A DNA stretch of 64,000 bases, taken from positions 4,030,001-4,094,000 of the forward strand of contig NZ_AP017422.1 in NCBI RefSeq assembly GCF_002355595.1, given 5' to 3'. A program made the translations under genes and the position numbers. Positions 18,126 to 27,439 of the stretch are shown here, in pieces (the stretch's first letter is position 1; the number at the start of each line of letters is the position of its first letter). Origin of the DNA: Filimonas lacunae (GTDB lineage Bacteria; Bacteroidota; Bacteroidia; Chitinophagales; Chitinophagaceae). Below the pieces are notes generated by a model that was not told the DNA's origin, did no database searches, and was given only the letters and a program-made list of their open reading frames with translations.

Positions 18126-19670
18126 TTAAAGATTCCACTTATAACTCATGTCCTTTACTTTGCCATACCCTTCCGTTACCCTTTCCGAAGCTTTATTAAT
18201 GCTGCCACTCGAAGGGTCTATGGTATAGCTGTATACCTTCCCGCCTTTTTCCGCTTCATTCCAGGTAGCTATATACACCACCTGGTTAGGCAGGGGAATG
18301 ATAGACGCCTGGATAACCGGGTAATAAAACTTTTGTAACCGCACACAGGTAACCTGTTCGCCGGCAGGCGCCGACCAGGCCTTTTCTGCAGGCAATCCGG
18401 AGTTGTATTTAAACAGGTATACGTTCGCTCCTGCTCCATACAAAACATATTGTCCCACATAAGCCGCAGCTACGGTAGAAGCCGATTCTACCTCGGGGCT
18501 GCCCGTCATACTTATCTTTTTTAACCCCACATTCGCAGTAGTAGAAACAAAGTTGGACACCAGCAGGTAACTAGCGGTATTGTCACCCATAATACTATAC
18601 TCATAAGAAGAAAGCCCCCAATCGCTGGCTTTCATATCCAAACCCACATCAGAAGGGCTAAACTGCGCCGTATTGGCCTGTGCCGGAAAATCACTCACCG
18701 TAATGGCGTTGGCTGCTACGTATATAAACTTCTTATTGGTTTTATCATATACCACGGCATCGTAACTGGCTCCATAATACGGGGCCGCCCAGTTCGCCAG
18801 CGTCCCATAACTACCGCTGATAGCAGGCCCCAGCTTATTGGTTCTGAAAAGGCCGGAGGAGGCAAAGTTTACCGTATGTATTTTGTTATTATTCACCACC
18901 AGCTCTTTTCGCTGATAACTACCCATCAGGGCTTGCAACGATTTTTCAGCCGGTGGGGTCCAGAAAAGATCAGTAAATTGAAACGTTGCTTCAAAGGAGT
19001 TTTTATCCGCGGCTATAAAATCATGTTCAGATGCCACCAGCACTTCGCCCGAAGAAAGTGGTGCTATCGAATGCACCATGCCCACGGGCTTTCCTTCCAA
19101 TGCTATACCATTCGAGCCCTTCACCAGGTCCAGGAACAGCTTAGCAGTTACTACACCCTTCTTAGAGCGGTCGTCCACTATCACGCCCACATCCGTTCTC
19201 CCATCTTTTTCATACAACACCATCCAGCCATCCGGCAAGGTGGTTTCAGATAATTCTACCGGAAAGCGTATATAAGTTTCTACCTGGGTAGCCAGTTCCC
19301 TTACTGTAAGATGAACAATCCACTTACCGGATGGCCTGATCATAGGTTCACTCAAGGCAATAGTGTGCGATAGGGTATCCCGGGTATTGATAATACCACC
19401 GGTGGTAGCCTGAAAAATCACCCACGTAAAATCCAGCTTATCCGCCACAGATTTTTCATCTGTCACCAGCGTTCCATTGAAATATATTTTAGGCGCAATA
19501 CGCAACGTATCGTACCGGTAAATAGCATACGACGATAGAATACCGTTATCAGCTGTATCTATCAACACATTACCAACAGGCTGGTAATCGTAGTTACCTT
19601 TGTCTTTATAACAGCTTTGCATAAAAAAGCAAACCAGCACCACCCCTATTAAATATTGTATCTTTTTCAT
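18126..19670 (-). CDS. PKD-like family lipoprotein of the Sus locus
   Basis: A 514-residue lipoprotein with lipobox F-M-Q-S-C-Y (Cys about 20) and the usual start of Bacteroidota PKD-like family proteins, 'KDKGNYDYQPVGNV'. N-terminal beta-sandwich repeats (about 25-140, 'LDFTWVIFQATTGG') precede a larger beta-propeller-like part. These proteins are thought to be surface lipoproteins working with the SusC/SusD pair in ligand capture. The gene sits 15 bp after DUF4843 and 19 bp before the TlpA gene in one operon. The ligand is unknown. Confidence 0.8.
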   Translation of the reverse strand: MKKIQYLIGVVLVCFFMQSCYKDKGNYDYQPVGNVLIDTADNGILSSYAIYRYDTLRIAPKIYFNGTLVTDEKSVADKLDFTWVIFQATTGGIINTRDTLSHTIALSEPMIRPSGKWIVHLTVRELATQVETYIRFPVELSETTLPDGWMVLYEKDGRTDVGVIVDDRSKKGVVTAKLFLDLVKGSNGIALEGKPVGMVHSIAPLSSGEVLVASEHDFIAADKNSFEATFQFTDLFWTPPAEKSLQALMGSYQRKELVVNNNKIHTVNFASSGLFRTNKLGPAISGSYGTLANWAAPYYGASYDAVVYDKTNKKFIYVAANAITVSDFPAQANTAQFSPSDVGLDMKASDWGLSSYEYSIMGDNTASYLLVSNFVSTTANVGLKKISMTGSPEVESASTVAAAYVGQYVLYGAGANVYLFKYNSGLPAEKAWSAPAGEQVTCVRLQKFYYPVIQASIIPLPNQVVYIATWNEAEKGGKVYSYTIDPSSGSINKASERVTEGYGKVKDMSYKWNL

Positions 19671-19685
19671 AATGTAAAATGATTA

Positions 19686-20438
19686 TCAGGGAAAAACAAC
19701 CTGGTTATTATTCTCATCCATCAGCGCACCATGCTCTTCGTTATAGGTCTTCAAAGCCAGCTTACATTGCACTTGGAGCGCAGCTGCATTTGTGGAAGTA
19801 ATTGTATTTGTCTCCAATGCCGGATCTTTGGCTACGGTATAATAAATTTTAAAATTCACCAGCCCTGTAGTTTGTATAATGAAGGAGTATTTTACATTGC
19901 TATACGTGCCAAAATACCGGCTCATAGCAAAATAAGGGTAGGTAGCAGCATCCCAGTTATCAGGCTTGGCCACGTAGTTTTTAAAGGCCAGGTTTAAGGT
20001 ACTCAACTCCAGCGCCCCTTCCTCATATTCATCAGAAGGCTTTAACCGGAACACAATCTTGCCCGAACCATTTTGAAATTCGCTGTAACCCGCAGGTTTC
20101 TCAATATAAATAGGTGCAGTTCCCTGGTATTCACCCGCTTTAATAGTATACTTACCCAATGAGTAATACACCAGGTTAGTATCACCCGATACCGCCTGCA
20201 ATTCAAATTCCGTGTCATGGTCGGGTGGGTAACCGGCCACGCGATAATTAAACATCACCGAATCTTTTCCGGTAACTACATAGGAAAAATTATACGTAAC
20301 ACTATCAACAGGTGCAGTGCTGGTACCCAGCCAGATATTAATGCCGCGTTTCTCTTTTGAAAAATACAGCTCCTCATTTTTAGTACAGGCAAACAATCCT
20401 GTACCAACTATCATCAATAAAATTTTAAACATATTCAT
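19686..20438 (-). CDS. DUF4843 surface lipoprotein
   Basis: About 250 residues, with a lipobox G-L-F-A-C (Cys about 18) and the typical start 'KNEELYFSKEKRGINIWLG' of DUF4843 proteins. It reads as two beta-sandwich domains. It is always found next to SusD-like genes and is probably a surface binding accessory. Here it sits 10 bp after SusD. The start is set at MNMFKILL (20438); an ATG at 20447 three codons earlier is also possible. Confidence 0.85.
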   Translation of the reverse strand: MNMFKILLMIVGTGLFACTKNEELYFSKEKRGINIWLGTSTAPVDSVTYNFSYVVTGKDSVMFNYRVAGYPPDHDTEFELQAVSGDTNLVYYSLGKYTIKAGEYQGTAPIYIEKPAGYSEFQNGSGKIVFRLKPSDEYEEGALELSTLNLAFKNYVAKPDNWDAATYPYFAMSRYFGTYSNVKYSFIIQTTGLVNFKIYYTVAKDPALETNTITSTNAAALQVQCKLALKTYNEEHGALMDENNNQVVFP

Positions 20439-20448
20439 ACAATACATT

Positions 20449-21855
20449 TTATCGGTTACTGGCTCTGTCCGCAGCTTGCATTTCAGAAACAGGCAATGGA
20501 AAAATATACGCTTTCAGCGCTACCAGATCTTTATCAGATTCAGGAATAACAGAGCGGTTCAAACGTTTATAATAGTAAAACAATTGCCCCTCTCCTATAA
20601 ACTCCCTGCGGTATTCCGCCGTCATATACGATCTGAAGTCAACTGGCTCAATGGTAAGCTGTTCAACACCTCTTGCTTTTCTTACAGGGTTCAGGTGCGA
20701 TAGCGTGCTTACATGATCATTGTTATCGCACTCTGCCAGTATATAATACATCTCAGCAATTTTCAGCACCGACAACTTGTTCTTGTAATAACTATCGTCA
20801 TTGTCTGTTTCCGTATATTTAACCAGATAGCTACTATTAGCAGAAGCATTTTCGCCTGCTACAAACCAATACAGATAACGATAATCTATTGTATTCTCAT
20901 AATAACTAAGTAACATGCCCTGGTTCAGCGAAAAAACACCACTCCCTTCCTGTGATAGATAATTGACAGCGCTTTGGCTAAGATTAGTGATCTGTAATGC
21001 AAAAAGATGCTCCGGTGCACCACATAAATCAATGCCGCCGATCAGATTAGCCTGCGTGGAAAAAGAAAACTTACCCGAATTCACCACCGCCTGTGCACTG
21101 ATCCTTGCCTGCTCATAATTGCCCATATACAGGTACAACCTCGCCAGCAAGCCTTCCACTGCATAATAGTTCAGGTGCAATTGCCTGTTCATCAGGTACC
21201 CGTTATCATTCTGCTCACTCACTACCCTTCCGGTAAAAACAGGGTCTACCTTTAACAGCTCTTTCGCAGCCAGCAAATCGGCCAATATCTTTTCCGTTAC
21301 CGCTCCTACACTCAGCTGTGCTGTTTGCTTAGCCGTATATTCAGTAACATAAGGAATAGCCGGCTGACTCGCATTTACCGTATAAGAAGCGCCAAAACAC
21401 CTGAGCAGATCAAAATGTATAAACGCCCGTAACGCCAGCGCTTCCCCTTTTATAATCTTATAATTATCGCCACTGAACACAGAATGCGCTTCTATATTCT
21501 CCAGAATATTATTCGCATTGCTTAAAGCTTTATACATACTACTCCATATGCCATCTATACGTGCCTGGGTGGCAGTAACAGTATAATTGTAATTGCCATC
21601 ATCCACATAAGCCGCAGGAAAAGATGCCCATTCATGCGATAACACGCCCATCATGCCATAAGTAAGCTCCTTGCCATATAAAGCATCCTCTGTAAGAATG
21701 GTATAAGTACCCGCCAGCGCTTCTTTGAAGCCGGATTCGGTTTTAAATAGTTCAGACTCCTTCACCTGCGAGTTCGGTTGCACATCCAGCCACTTTTTGC
21801 AGGAAGAGAACAGGACGATACCGGAAGCCATCAATAATAAACTGATCTTTTTCAT
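20449..21855 (-). CDS. SusD/RagB-family nutrient-binding outer-membrane lipoprotein
   Basis: About 468 residues. The lipobox is L-F-S-S-C-K-K (Cys19 from MKKISLL), followed by 'WLDVQPNSQVKESELF', the standard SusD opening. TPR-like helices (A-L-R-A-F-I-H-F-D-L-L-R-C-F-G) and the C-terminal 'RREFIGEGQLFYYYKR' are family hallmarks. SusD forms the lid on the SusC barrel and captures ligand at the cell surface. It starts 9 bp after the SusC stop; the frame extends three codons upstream (MSG) to touch the SusC stop, but MKKIS is the more natural signal peptide start. Confidence 0.95.
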   Translation of the reverse strand: MKKISLLLMASGIVLFSSCKKWLDVQPNSQVKESELFKTESGFKEALAGTYTILTEDALYGKELTYGMMGVLSHEWASFPAAYVDDGNYNYTVTATQARIDGIWSSMYKALSNANNILENIEAHSVFSGDNYKIIKGEALALRAFIHFDLLRCFGASYTVNASQPAIPYVTEYTAKQTAQLSVGAVTEKILADLLAAKELLKVDPVFTGRVVSEQNDNGYLMNRQLHLNYYAVEGLLARLYLYMGNYEQARISAQAVVNSGKFSFSTQANLIGGIDLCGAPEHLFALQITNLSQSAVNYLSQEGSGVFSLNQGMLLSYYENTIDYRYLYWFVAGENASANSSYLVKYTETDNDDSYYKNKLSVLKIAEMYYILAECDNNDHVSTLSHLNPVRKARGVEQLTIEPVDFRSYMTAEYRREFIGEGQLFYYYKRLNRSVIPESDKDLVALKAYIFPLPVSEMQAADRASNR

Positions 21856-21864
21856 ACCCGACAA

Positions 21865-24800
21865 TTAAAAGTTGGTTTGAATGGAAAATGAGAAACTGCG
21901 CGAAAAAGGATAATCTGTACCACGTTCCGTTTTTACAGTCGATGCCACAAACACCTCTGCTGTATAAAAGCCAAGCTTCAGGTTTTGAAATCCATACCTT
22001 TTGATATTATGCCATTTGAAATCGTAATACAGGTTCAATGTAGAAAAGGTAAGGTCCGATTTGGTTTGATAAAACCGCGTAGTAGGTCGCGTGGTAGTAG
22101 CAGTACTGGTTATCTTTTTAAAGTAAGACTGATCTCCGGGGTTTTGCCAGGTGTTATTCAACACCCTCGTGTCTACGTTATCAGCAATATTTACATTCTC
22201 CACCCTGTTTACCAAAGTACTGTTATAATAACCTGCACTCAAAGAGTAGCGCATAGAAGCAGAAAAGCCCCAGCCATTGTATTCCAGGCTTACACCAAAA
22301 TTACCGGTAAGCTTAGGGTCTGTTACTCCTGCCACTACCTGATCATCGGCATTCCACACATAAGTAGTCTTCCCTTCTTTGGTAAGGAACATTTCCTTGC
22401 CGGTAACAGGGTCAATACCCAGTGAAGGCACCGCCCAGATAGCATTCATCGACTGGCCTTCCTTATAACGGGTTTTAGGTGTACTTATGTTAGTAGTACT
22501 TTCATCCTGCTCTTTATTCTGCGTATTCAAAGCATCGGAGATATGCACAATCTTGTTATAGTTACGGGCAAACGCTGTATTCAATGTTACATAAGAATGC
22601 TTTTTAGGATTCGAGTATACCATGTAGCTGATAGCACCTTCGTAACCGATAGTTCTGAGCGTTCCCAGGTTTTCTTTATACGAACCAAACCCGGTAGAGG
22701 TAGGCAACGTAAAATCTATCAGCAGATTATTGGTGTTTTTCAGGTAATAGTCAAAGCGGATATTTAACCTGTTAAACAGTTTCATATCCACACCGGCATT
22801 ATACTCTTTGGCTTCCTGCCATTTCAGGTTATCGTTGGCCAGTGCATACAGGTAAGCGCCGGATATATTATCGTAGGTGCTGTTGGTAAAAAAGTTATAG
22901 GTAGCCATCGCCTGGTAAGGGTTGAAATTCTGGCTACCTGTAGAACCAATAGAACCTCTCAGCTTCAGCGTATTGACGTAGCTGGCCTTTTTAAAGAACG
23001 CTTCGTTATGCATGTTCCAGCCTAACCCTACCGACCAGAAATTACCCCACCGGCTGTTGGCCCCAAATACCGAAGAAGCATTTCTGCGCATGCTTACATC
23101 CAACAGGTAACGGTTATCGTAAGCATAGTTACCCGAGCTGATAAGGCTTACTTCTCTTTTAATAGACTCTGTACCATAAGGCACGCCATTATCGGCATAC
23201 TGTTTGGCAAAGGCAATATAATCCACGCGGTTATTCAAAAATCCCCAGGCAGTCATACCATGCGTGTCGCTGGTAAATGCAGCCACATTCACGCCCCCGT
23301 TTGCAAAAAACACATGCTTGCCATAACTCTTTGTCCAGTTGGCATACAAATCAGCACTTAAAGTACTGCTGGTGCCATCCGTCATCGTGTAAGATCCCCG
23401 TTTATAATACGAGTCACCTGTCCATAACGCAAAGCTGGTATGATCGCCCGGCAAAAACACTTCCGAAGCATTGGCATTATGTGTATAGCCTATCCTACCC
23501 GTCAGTTTAAGGCTGCTCAAAGCCTGGTATTCTACATAAAAATTCTCCGTTATCTCACTGTACCGGCTAAAGTTTTTGGTTTCCAGTTGCGCATTATACA
23601 AGGGGTTAAAATAATAAGTGGCAGAGCTGGAAGTGGTGCTGGCAGTGGGCCTGTAAGAACCCAGCAGCTTTTTCATATTCTCATTCTCATCCGTAGGCGA
23701 ATAATACGGATTCATCTTAGTATACTCCGAGAAACTTCCATACGGAGAATTATTAGCCCTGTTAAAAGTAATATTCAGGATATTACGAAAGTTAACCTTA
23801 CCCTTCCTGTACGAGAGATTGATAGAACCACCGAGGTTTCTTCTGTTCGAGCCCTTCATCACACCGGCTACATTGTTATAAGTTAAATCAATGCCATACC
23901 GCATAGAAGAAGAACCGCCTTCGAGGTACAGCGTATGCTTATTGCCCAATCCTACACGTAAAGGCTTCGACAACCAGTAGGTGTTCACACCTTCTTCCAC
24001 ATTTTTCAAAATGTCATTATACTCTTCGCGCAAAAATTGCTGTGTAAAAGGCTGCGTAGAGGTGTAACGTCCTGCATTTACTTCTACCTGCAATTTTTCA
24101 CGGGCATTGGCAAGATGATAAGAACTGAGGTCGGGCGCTTCTACATTCAGGTTGCCATTATACGAAACGCGCATCTCTCCTTCCTGTGGCCGGATAGTTT
24201 CTATTACCACCACTCCATTGGCCGCCTTGGAACCGTATATCGCTTTGGCCGATGCATCTTTTAATAAGGTAACAGAAGCTATCCTGTTCATATCCAGGTC
24301 ATATATCTTTTGCAAACTGGCTTCAAATCCGTCCAGGATAAACAACGGCTCATTAGGATTACCGGCATACTCTCCCTTTACATCATCTAAACCCGATTTA
24401 CCCCGTAAATTCAGGTTAGGCAAAGCATTGGGGTTAGAGCCCGCACTCAGGTTTTCGGTAAGTGCAAATGCCGGATCCAGGTATTGCAGGCTTTGTAATA
24501 CATTCTTGTTGCCCACTCTTTTTAAATCATCAGCCGAGTAGCTTACCGAAGCACCCGTATAGCTGTTCTTCTTCCGGGTAGCATAGCCTGTAACCACCAC
24601 CTCTTCTTTTTCCTCACTGTTCTTTTCCAAGCTTACCACAAGGGAGAGTTTCATATCCGGCTTTATTACCACTTCCCTTGGCTTAAAGCTGGCATGGCTA
24701 AACACCAGCACCCCTTCCGTCTGATCCAGGGTAATCACAAACTCCCCCTGGCTGTTAGAAGTAGCCCCTATTTTGTTATTACCCTTTAACCGGATAGAAA

Positions 24801-24975
24801 CATCCGCCAGCGGATGCTTGTCTTCATCCAGTACCCTTCCTATTATTTTGGGTATCATCTTTACCGGCTGCGCAGGCACCTGTGCCCAAAGGGCTGCCGG
24901 CAGCCAAAGCAAGGCCAGTAGCAGCAGCATTCCCCCCCGGGATTGCCCGCCAGTCCTTTTTTTGTTCAATAACAT
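21865..24975 (-). CDS. SusC/RagA-family TonB-linked outer-membrane transporter
   Basis: A 1036-residue outer membrane barrel. A signal peptide (to about 33) is followed by a carboxypeptidase-regulatory-like domain (about 42-115, 'IIGRVLDEDKHPLADVSI'), the TonB box region 'EEVVVTGYATRK', a plug domain (about 130-250, 'PNLNLRGKSG', 'PLFILDGFE', 'LLKDASAKAIYGSKAANGV'), and a 22-strand barrel ending in aromatic F ('FSFSIQTNF'). It imports the ligand held by SusD using TonB energy. There is no N-terminal STN signalling domain, although an anti-sigma/sigma pair lies upstream. That suggests signalling by another route or a barrel regulated at transcription only. Confidence 0.95.
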   Translation of the reverse strand: MLLNKKRTGGQSRGGMLLLLALLWLPAALWAQVPAQPVKMIPKIIGRVLDEDKHPLADVSIRLKGNNKIGATSNSQGEFVITLDQTEGVLVFSHASFKPREVVIKPDMKLSLVVSLEKNSEEKEEVVVTGYATRKKNSYTGASVSYSADDLKRVGNKNVLQSLQYLDPAFALTENLSAGSNPNALPNLNLRGKSGLDDVKGEYAGNPNEPLFILDGFEASLQKIYDLDMNRIASVTLLKDASAKAIYGSKAANGVVVIETIRPQEGEMRVSYNGNLNVEAPDLSSYHLANAREKLQVEVNAGRYTSTQPFTQQFLREEYNDILKNVEEGVNTYWLSKPLRVGLGNKHTLYLEGGSSSMRYGIDLTYNNVAGVMKGSNRRNLGGSINLSYRKGKVNFRNILNITFNRANNSPYGSFSEYTKMNPYYSPTDENENMKKLLGSYRPTASTTSSSATYYFNPLYNAQLETKNFSRYSEITENFYVEYQALSSLKLTGRIGYTHNANASEVFLPGDHTSFALWTGDSYYKRGSYTMTDGTSSTLSADLYANWTKSYGKHVFFANGGVNVAAFTSDTHGMTAWGFLNNRVDYIAFAKQYADNGVPYGTESIKREVSLISSGNYAYDNRYLLDVSMRRNASSVFGANSRWGNFWSVGLGWNMHNEAFFKKASYVNTLKLRGSIGSTGSQNFNPYQAMATYNFFTNSTYDNISGAYLYALANDNLKWQEAKEYNAGVDMKLFNRLNIRFDYYLKNTNNLLIDFTLPTSTGFGSYKENLGTLRTIGYEGAISYMVYSNPKKHSYVTLNTAFARNYNKIVHISDALNTQNKEQDESTTNISTPKTRYKEGQSMNAIWAVPSLGIDPVTGKEMFLTKEGKTTYVWNADDQVVAGVTDPKLTGNFGVSLEYNGWGFSASMRYSLSAGYYNSTLVNRVENVNIADNVDTRVLNNTWQNPGDQSYFKKITSTATTTRPTTRFYQTKSDLTFSTLNLYYDFKWHNIKRYGFQNLKLGFYTAEVFVASTVKTERGTDYPFSRSFSFSIQTNF

Positions 24976-25008
24976 AAGCAGTTTTGTTTTTTACTTGTTA
25001 GGAATAAC

Positions 25009-25131
25009 TCAATTTTTGGGTTGTGTATTTTGAAACTTTATTGGCACCTCTGGATTGGCACCTTTATCCTTCGAACAGGACAAAAGGATAAGCATAGCGG
25101 TATACCCTACCGCATGAAGCAATACTCTCAT
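25009..25131 (-). CDS. Small 40-residue lipoprotein between anti-sigma and SusC
   Basis: A short frame, ATG at 25131 and TGA at 25009-25011, coding 40 residues. The N-terminus has an arginine, a hydrophobic stretch, and a classic lipobox 'LILLSCSKDKG' with Cys19; a short polar tail of about 20 residues follows. If lipidated, the mature product is only about 22 residues. It lies 30 bp after the anti-sigma gene and 33 bp before SusC on the same strand, so it should be co-transcribed. The lipobox and position argue for a real gene; the small size means chance cannot be excluded. Function is unknown; a surface or periplasmic accessory of the transporter is one guess. Confidence 0.6.
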   Translation of the reverse strand: MRVLLHAVGYTAMLILLSCSKDKGANPEVPIKFQNTQPKN

Positions 25132-25161
25132 AAGCAGAAAAAAGATATTTAAAGCAGTGAA

Positions 25162-25986
25162 CTAGTTAAAACACACCTTAACTACATTGTTAGATACTGT
25201 GTAAGAAAATAGCATTTGAGTAGACATGTCGCTGATCAATTCAGGAAGTGTGATTTTAGCAAAGCTGCCTGTATAAGCTTTCATCACCTGGTCGGGCGTA
25301 GTACCTGCACACAGTTCCAGTACAATACCATATCTATCCCGGAAAGTGGCAACCAGGTCGTTGAAGCTGGCATTACTAAAATTCACCCGCAACAGCATCT
25401 GGTTAGACACCAGTATCTGATCGGCCTTGCTTAGCTTGCTAAACGCACTGTCGTTGAACATGATCTTCTTAAAAGCAGTCATCTTCATGGCCTTCGGTGG
25501 CGTTGCAGGGGGCGCTGCCGTGTCTTTAACTTCAACAATAACCGGTACGACAGCTTGTGTGGGAAGAGGCTTCTTTCCATATTGTTTAGTTTTTGTTTTT
25601 TTCACATCAGCAGCTTTAGGTAAAACGCGGGTAGTATCAACGTTCACCGCTGCCGGCACTTGTTCAGGTATCACCTTTACAACCGCCATCTCCTGATGCG
25701 ACTCAACACTTGTGTTTGTTCCGGCAAAGTAGTATACCGAAAACGCAACAGCACCTAATATCGCCGCTGCTGCTACCATGCGTGGCAGATAGCGCAACCG
25801 CAATGCACCCTTCTCCGGTGCAGGTGGCCGGCTTTCTTCCTCCCCGGTATGCTCCTCCCAATAAGACTCAAGAAACCTCTCAAACTCTGCCTGGTGCTGA
25901 GGCTTCAGCAACCACTCCTCTACCATAGCGGCTTCAGAAGCAGAACAGGTTTTCTCAAAATAACTTTTTAGGATCTCTCTTTTCAC
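25162..25986 (-). CDS. FecR-like anti-sigma factor with the FecR core replaced by a Pro/Lys linker
   Basis: A 274-residue protein. Residues 1-60 form the cytoplasmic anti-sigma helix domain ('MKREILKSYFEKTCSASE', then 'VEEWL' and 'FERFLESYW'). One transmembrane helix covers about 70-88. A Pro/Ala/Lys-rich stretch follows (about 100-165). The C-terminus (about 190-274) is a DUF4974/STN-like domain ('FNDLVATFRDRYGIVLEL', 'LPELISDMSTQMLFSYTV'). The beta-rich FecR domain normally between helix and C-terminal domain is missing. It lies 82 bp after its ECF sigma gene and before SusC. It should hold the sigma factor until the transporter signals. Confidence 0.8.
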   Translation of the reverse strand: MKREILKSYFEKTCSASEAAMVEEWLLKPQHQAEFERFLESYWEEHTGEEESRPPAPEKGALRLRYLPRMVAAAAILGAVAFSVYYFAGTNTSVESHQEMAVVKVIPEQVPAAVNVDTTRVLPKAADVKKTKTKQYGKKPLPTQAVVPVIVEVKDTAAPPATPPKAMKMTAFKKIMFNDSAFSKLSKADQILVSNQMLLRVNFSNASFNDLVATFRDRYGIVLELCAGTTPDQVMKAYTGSFAKITLPELISDMSTQMLFSYTVSNNVVKVCFN

Positions 25987-26068
25987 TGTGTTGAATCAGG
26001 TTCTATATACTATACAATATGGAAGACGAATACACCTAACGAAATAAAAATATTTTTCCGGACAGGCA

Positions 26069-26602
26069 TCATTCCGAAAAGCCAAACTTCTTTAGCACTC
26101 CTTTTAATTGCCTGGTAGAGAGGTTAATATGATTTTCTACTGTGCTTTTGGTAATGTTCAGCATTTCCGCAATTTCCTTGTTCGAATAACCTTCTATGCG
26201 TGACATGGTAAACACTTCCCTTCTTTTATGGGGTAGTTCCTGGAGTATATTATAAAGCAGATCGCGTACTTCACTTGCCTGCAAAGCAGGTTCTTCGCTC
26301 TCCTGCGGAGCAGTTTGGTGTTTTTTCTCGGTCAATCTTTTTTTAACGATGTTGTAAATATCATTCTTAGCAATAGTCATCAGGTAGGCTTTCAGCGAAA
26401 GCCCTTCTTTTAATCCCGATCTGTTTTCCCAGAGTTTAGTAAAAGTCTGCTGAATCACATCCTTTATATCCTCCCGCTGCACGTTCAGCTTTACCAGGAA
26501 GGAATACAGCACCTCACTGTAAGCGTGATACAATTCTCTGAAAGCAATTTCATCGCCTTCTTTCAATTGAATTATAAGTGCCTGTTCGTTAATTAATTGC
26601 AT
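26069..26602 (-). CDS. ECF sigma factor of the Sus locus
   Basis: A 177-residue sigma-70 family protein (Bacteroidota group 1 ECF). Region 2 is at about 20-90 ('FRELYHAYSEVLYSFL', 'DVIQQTFTKLWENR') and region 4 at about 115-170 ('LQELPHKRREVFTMSRIEGYSNKEIAE', quoted in part, helix-turn-helix after it). The ATG at 26602 (MQLINEQAL) is chosen because a perfect -7 element lies at 26643-26650, between this ATG and an alternative in-frame ATG at 26665. It heads the locus sigma, anti-sigma, small lipoprotein, SusC, SusD, DUF4843, PKD, TlpA and probably activates the SusC promoter. Confidence 0.92.
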   Translation of the reverse strand: MQLINEQALIIQLKEGDEIAFRELYHAYSEVLYSFLVKLNVQREDIKDVIQQTFTKLWENRSGLKEGLSLKAYLMTIAKNDIYNIVKKRLTEKKHQTAPQESEEPALQASEVRDLLYNILQELPHKRREVFTMSRIEGYSNKEIAEMLNITKSTVENHINLSTRQLKGVLKKFGFSE

Positions 26603-26642
26603 ATTTACCCGCTTGCAAGTGAACCCATAATGGAACAAGTTA

Positions 26643-26650
26643 CAAAAATA
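26643..26650 (-). promoter_or_regulatory. -7 element of the Sus-locus sigma gene
   Basis: On the minus strand this reads TATTTTTG (TAnnTTTG). It lies 41 bp before the ATG at 26602 and within the longer alternative reading frame, so it decides the start. Confidence 0.45.
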
Positions 26651-26692
26651 GGCTCCGCAATCCACATTCCCTACTATTTCAATAGGGATTTA

Positions 26693-26728
26693 AATAATCA
26701 GCCATACAATGCTATGTAGCTGATTATT
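26693..26728. promoter_or_regulatory. Perfect 10-bp inverted repeat between sigma and crp genes
   Basis: AATAATCAGC (26693-26702) and GCTGATTATT (26719-26728) are exact inverted arms with a 16-bp centre. The site is between two divergent genes, so a terminator is unlikely; an operator for the divergent promoters is more plausible. The sequence does not resemble the classical Crp box. Confidence 0.4.
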
Positions 26729-26807
26729 AACCGACTGACCACCACCACGCTTTTATGAAAAATTCTGACGGAGGTAATATCTTTACCACTTTGCCAATGG
26801 ATACCAT

Positions 26808-27371
26808 ATGCATATTGACGCTATTATAAACCAGATATATCCACTCCCTCCACACACCCTGCAACTGCTGAAAACACAGGTGTCCGAAGTGTCGCACCCC
26901 AAAGGCCATATTTTATTGCGCGCCAACCGGGTAGAACAGGTGATGTATTTTATCAAAAAAGGGATAGTACGGGCCTATTCAGAATACGAGGATAATGAAA
27001 TCACTTTCTGGTTTGGAAAAGAAGGCGACCCGGTATTAAGCATGAAAAGCTATGTGTTGAAAGAAAAAGGCTACGAACATATAGAACTACTGGAAGATTG
27101 TGAGCTGTATGAAATAGAAGTAGCCCAACTGGAAGCACTATTTCACCAGGATATACATATAGCCAACTGGGGCCGCAGACTGGCCGAGAAAGAACTGATT
27201 AAAACAGAAGAACGCTTTATATCCCGGCAATGCCGCACGGCTACCGAAAGATATAAAGAACTGATGAACGAAAGCCCACACCTGCTACAGCGGGTGCAGC
27301 TAGGGCATATTGCATCCTACCTGGGCATTACACAGGTAAGCCTTAGCAGGATAAGAGCTGAGATCCGGTAA
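26808..27371 (+). CDS. Crp/Fnr-family transcriptional regulator
   Basis: A 187-residue protein. The cyclic-nucleotide-binding beta roll covers about 20-115 ('YFIKKGIVRAYSEYEDNEITFWFG'), followed by the dimer helix and a short C-terminal DNA-binding part ('LGHIASYLGITQVSLSRIR'), typical of the small Bacteroidota Crp proteins that lack a consensus cAMP pocket. It is divergent from the ECF sigma gene and precedes the SMR exporter gene by 68 bp in the same direction, so it may control that gene. The effector is unknown. Confidence 0.88.
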   Translation: MHIDAIINQIYPLPPHTLQLLKTQVSEVSHPKGHILLRANRVEQVMYFIKKGIVRAYSEYEDNEITFWFGKEGDPVLSMKSYVLKEKGYEHIELLEDCELYEIEVAQLEALFHQDIHIANWGRRLAEKELIKTEERFISRQCRTATERYKELMNESPHLLQRVQLGHIASYLGITQVSLSRIRAEIR

Positions 27372-27439
27372 TTTTTTTATCATTTGTAAAATTTTCCAGC
27401 CGTCCTCTTTCTGAAATTTGCAGGCTAAACAAAGAGAAT

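Noticed and set aside
27372-27439. Guanidine riboswitch before the SugE-type gene
   Set aside because: Only 68 bp separate the genes, and no conserved ACGR-type hairpins are visible.
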